In this document: piece after piece, positions 63,621-64,000 of the stretch
How positions within the stretch are numbered: the first letter of the stretch is position 1
How the letters are laid out: each line of letters begins with the position of its first letter
NCBI RefSeq assembly: GCF_004963255.1
Contig: NZ_SUGA01000001.1
Coordinates: forward strand, 434,001-498,000
Direction: 5' to 3'
From: Mesorhizobium sp.
GTDB taxonomy: Bacteria > Pseudomonadota > Alphaproteobacteria > Rhizobiales > Rhizobiaceae
Length of the DNA: 64,000 bases
The notes under the pieces: model-generated
What the model saw: the letters and a program-made list of their open reading frames with translations, nothing else
Databases searched by the model: none
What the model was told of the DNA's origin: nothing
Position numbers and translations under genes: made by a program

Positions 63621-64000
63621 TTAGCCCGGCAACGAGGCGCCGAGCTTCCGCTGAACCAGGACGAGCGTCGGGTCGTCGGGATCCGTCGTGACGATGAAGC
63701 CCATCTCGCGCTCGAGTTCGATCGCCGCGCGGTTTTCGCGGCTCTCGATCGACTCGATGGTCTCTATCCCATGATCGTCGGCATAACGCGCGACATAACC
63801 GAGCAACTCCCAGCTGACGCCGAGATGCTTGCGATCCTCGCGGATGCAGATGGCGACTTCGCCACGCCGATCGGCCGGATCCGCGGCGAGGGTCGCCACC
63901 GCAATCAGCATTCCGTCGGTGGAGAAGGCGAGAAAATTATGGACATGCGGATCGTCGGTGCGGGTCATCGCCACCAGCCGCTCATGCGAAACTTCCTTCA
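63621..64000 (-). CDS. GNAT acetyltransferase domain, 5' end beyond window
   Basis: The frame is open to the window edge, so only the last 126 residues are seen. They form a GNAT domain: KEVSHERLVAMTRTDD, the acceptor strand EVAICIREDRKHLGVSWELL that binds acetyl-CoA, and ENRAAIELEREMGFIV. The N-terminal strand of the domain is probably outside. In other rhizobia such domains are fused to an acetate-CoA ligase-like part, and the neighbours (xfp, ackA) make that plausible here, but the sequence in view cannot show it. Confidence 0.7.
   Translation of the reverse strand, partial: KEVSHERLVAMTRTDDPHVHNFLAFSTDGMLIAVATLAADPADRRGEVAICIREDRKHLGVSWELLGYVARYADDHGIETIESIESRENRAAIELEREMGFIVTTDPDDPTLVLVQRKLGASLPG

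Noticed and set aside
1..64000. CRISPR arrays, tRNA, rRNA, insertion sequences or integrases
   Set aside because: I looked for regular spaced repeats, cloverleaf-like sequences and transposase or integrase motifs and saw none; a covariance-model scan was not possible.

Overview
The window is high-GC alphaproteobacterial chromosome, most likely from a rhizobial Hyphomicrobiales genus such as Mesorhizobium. The evidence is a complete fixNOQP-fixGHIS cluster, haem-PAS FixL with FixJ, FnrN, the C4-pathway ALA synthase HemA, nirKV, nnrS/nnrR, and a RIME-like intergenic palindrome. Genus is inferred; no rRNA, tRNA or marker gene is present. The unifying theme is life at low oxygen. Nineteen copies of the FNR/FixK anaerobox (TTGAY-N4-RTCAA, fourteen perfect and five with one mismatch) sit in intergenic DNA. 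Most centre 60-95 bp from a start codon, several between divergent genes. || Layout. 1-6.5 kb: host-attachment-like protein, cupredoxin, small unknown genes, a tandem universal stress protein (USP), a flavin reductase, and a small membrane protein-phasin-PhaC operon. 6.5-12 kb: cytochrome c, DUF3775, two USPs and a P-type ATPase. 12-17 kb: a small frameshifted gene, an anaerobox-driven GroEL, a Cys-containing unknown, an alpha/beta hydrolase and an MFS transporter. 17-22 kb: arcDABC arginine deiminase operon behind an anaerobox. 22-27 kb: MgtC/DUF4010 protein, a DUF2267-phosphoribosyltransferase-PPOX operon, hemA, Hsp20. 27.5-33.6 kb: fixLJ, a USP and an MgtA-type ATPase. 33.7-40 kb: DUF2231 and small secreted proteins, a PepSY protein with a two-component system, and a convergent flavin electron-transfer operon (FMN-binding protein, ApbE, NqrB/RnfD-like membrane domain fused to a flavodoxin-reductase domain). 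40-42.7 kb: VIT transporter, DUF6455, LysE-like exporter, CBS-BON protein. 42.8-53.3 kb: ccoGHIS (fixGHIS), ccoNOQP (fixNOQP), fnrN and divergent hemN. 53.3-59.7 kb: ion channel, nirK-nirV-truncated globin operon, pseudoazurin, nnrS, nnrR, DUF1858. 59.9-64 kb: phosphoketolase, acetate kinase and a GNAT domain cut by the window edge. || How it fits together. FixLJ and FnrN sense oxygen. FnrN probably activates the cbb3 oxidase, its assembly genes, haem synthesis (hemA, hemN), arginine fermentation, PHB storage, chaperones and stress proteins. NnrR, with its own TTGCG-N4-CGCAA-type sites at nirK, pseudoazurin and nnrS, adds nitrite reduction and NO handling. Three anaeroboxes lie within 1 bp of exactly -41.5 from the annotated start codon, predicting leaderless mRNAs. 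|| The least described parts are the two-component/flavin electron-transfer module, whose two promoters share an 11-bp-period heptamer repeat, and a set of very small anaerobox-driven genes, one broken by a single base in a homopolymer.
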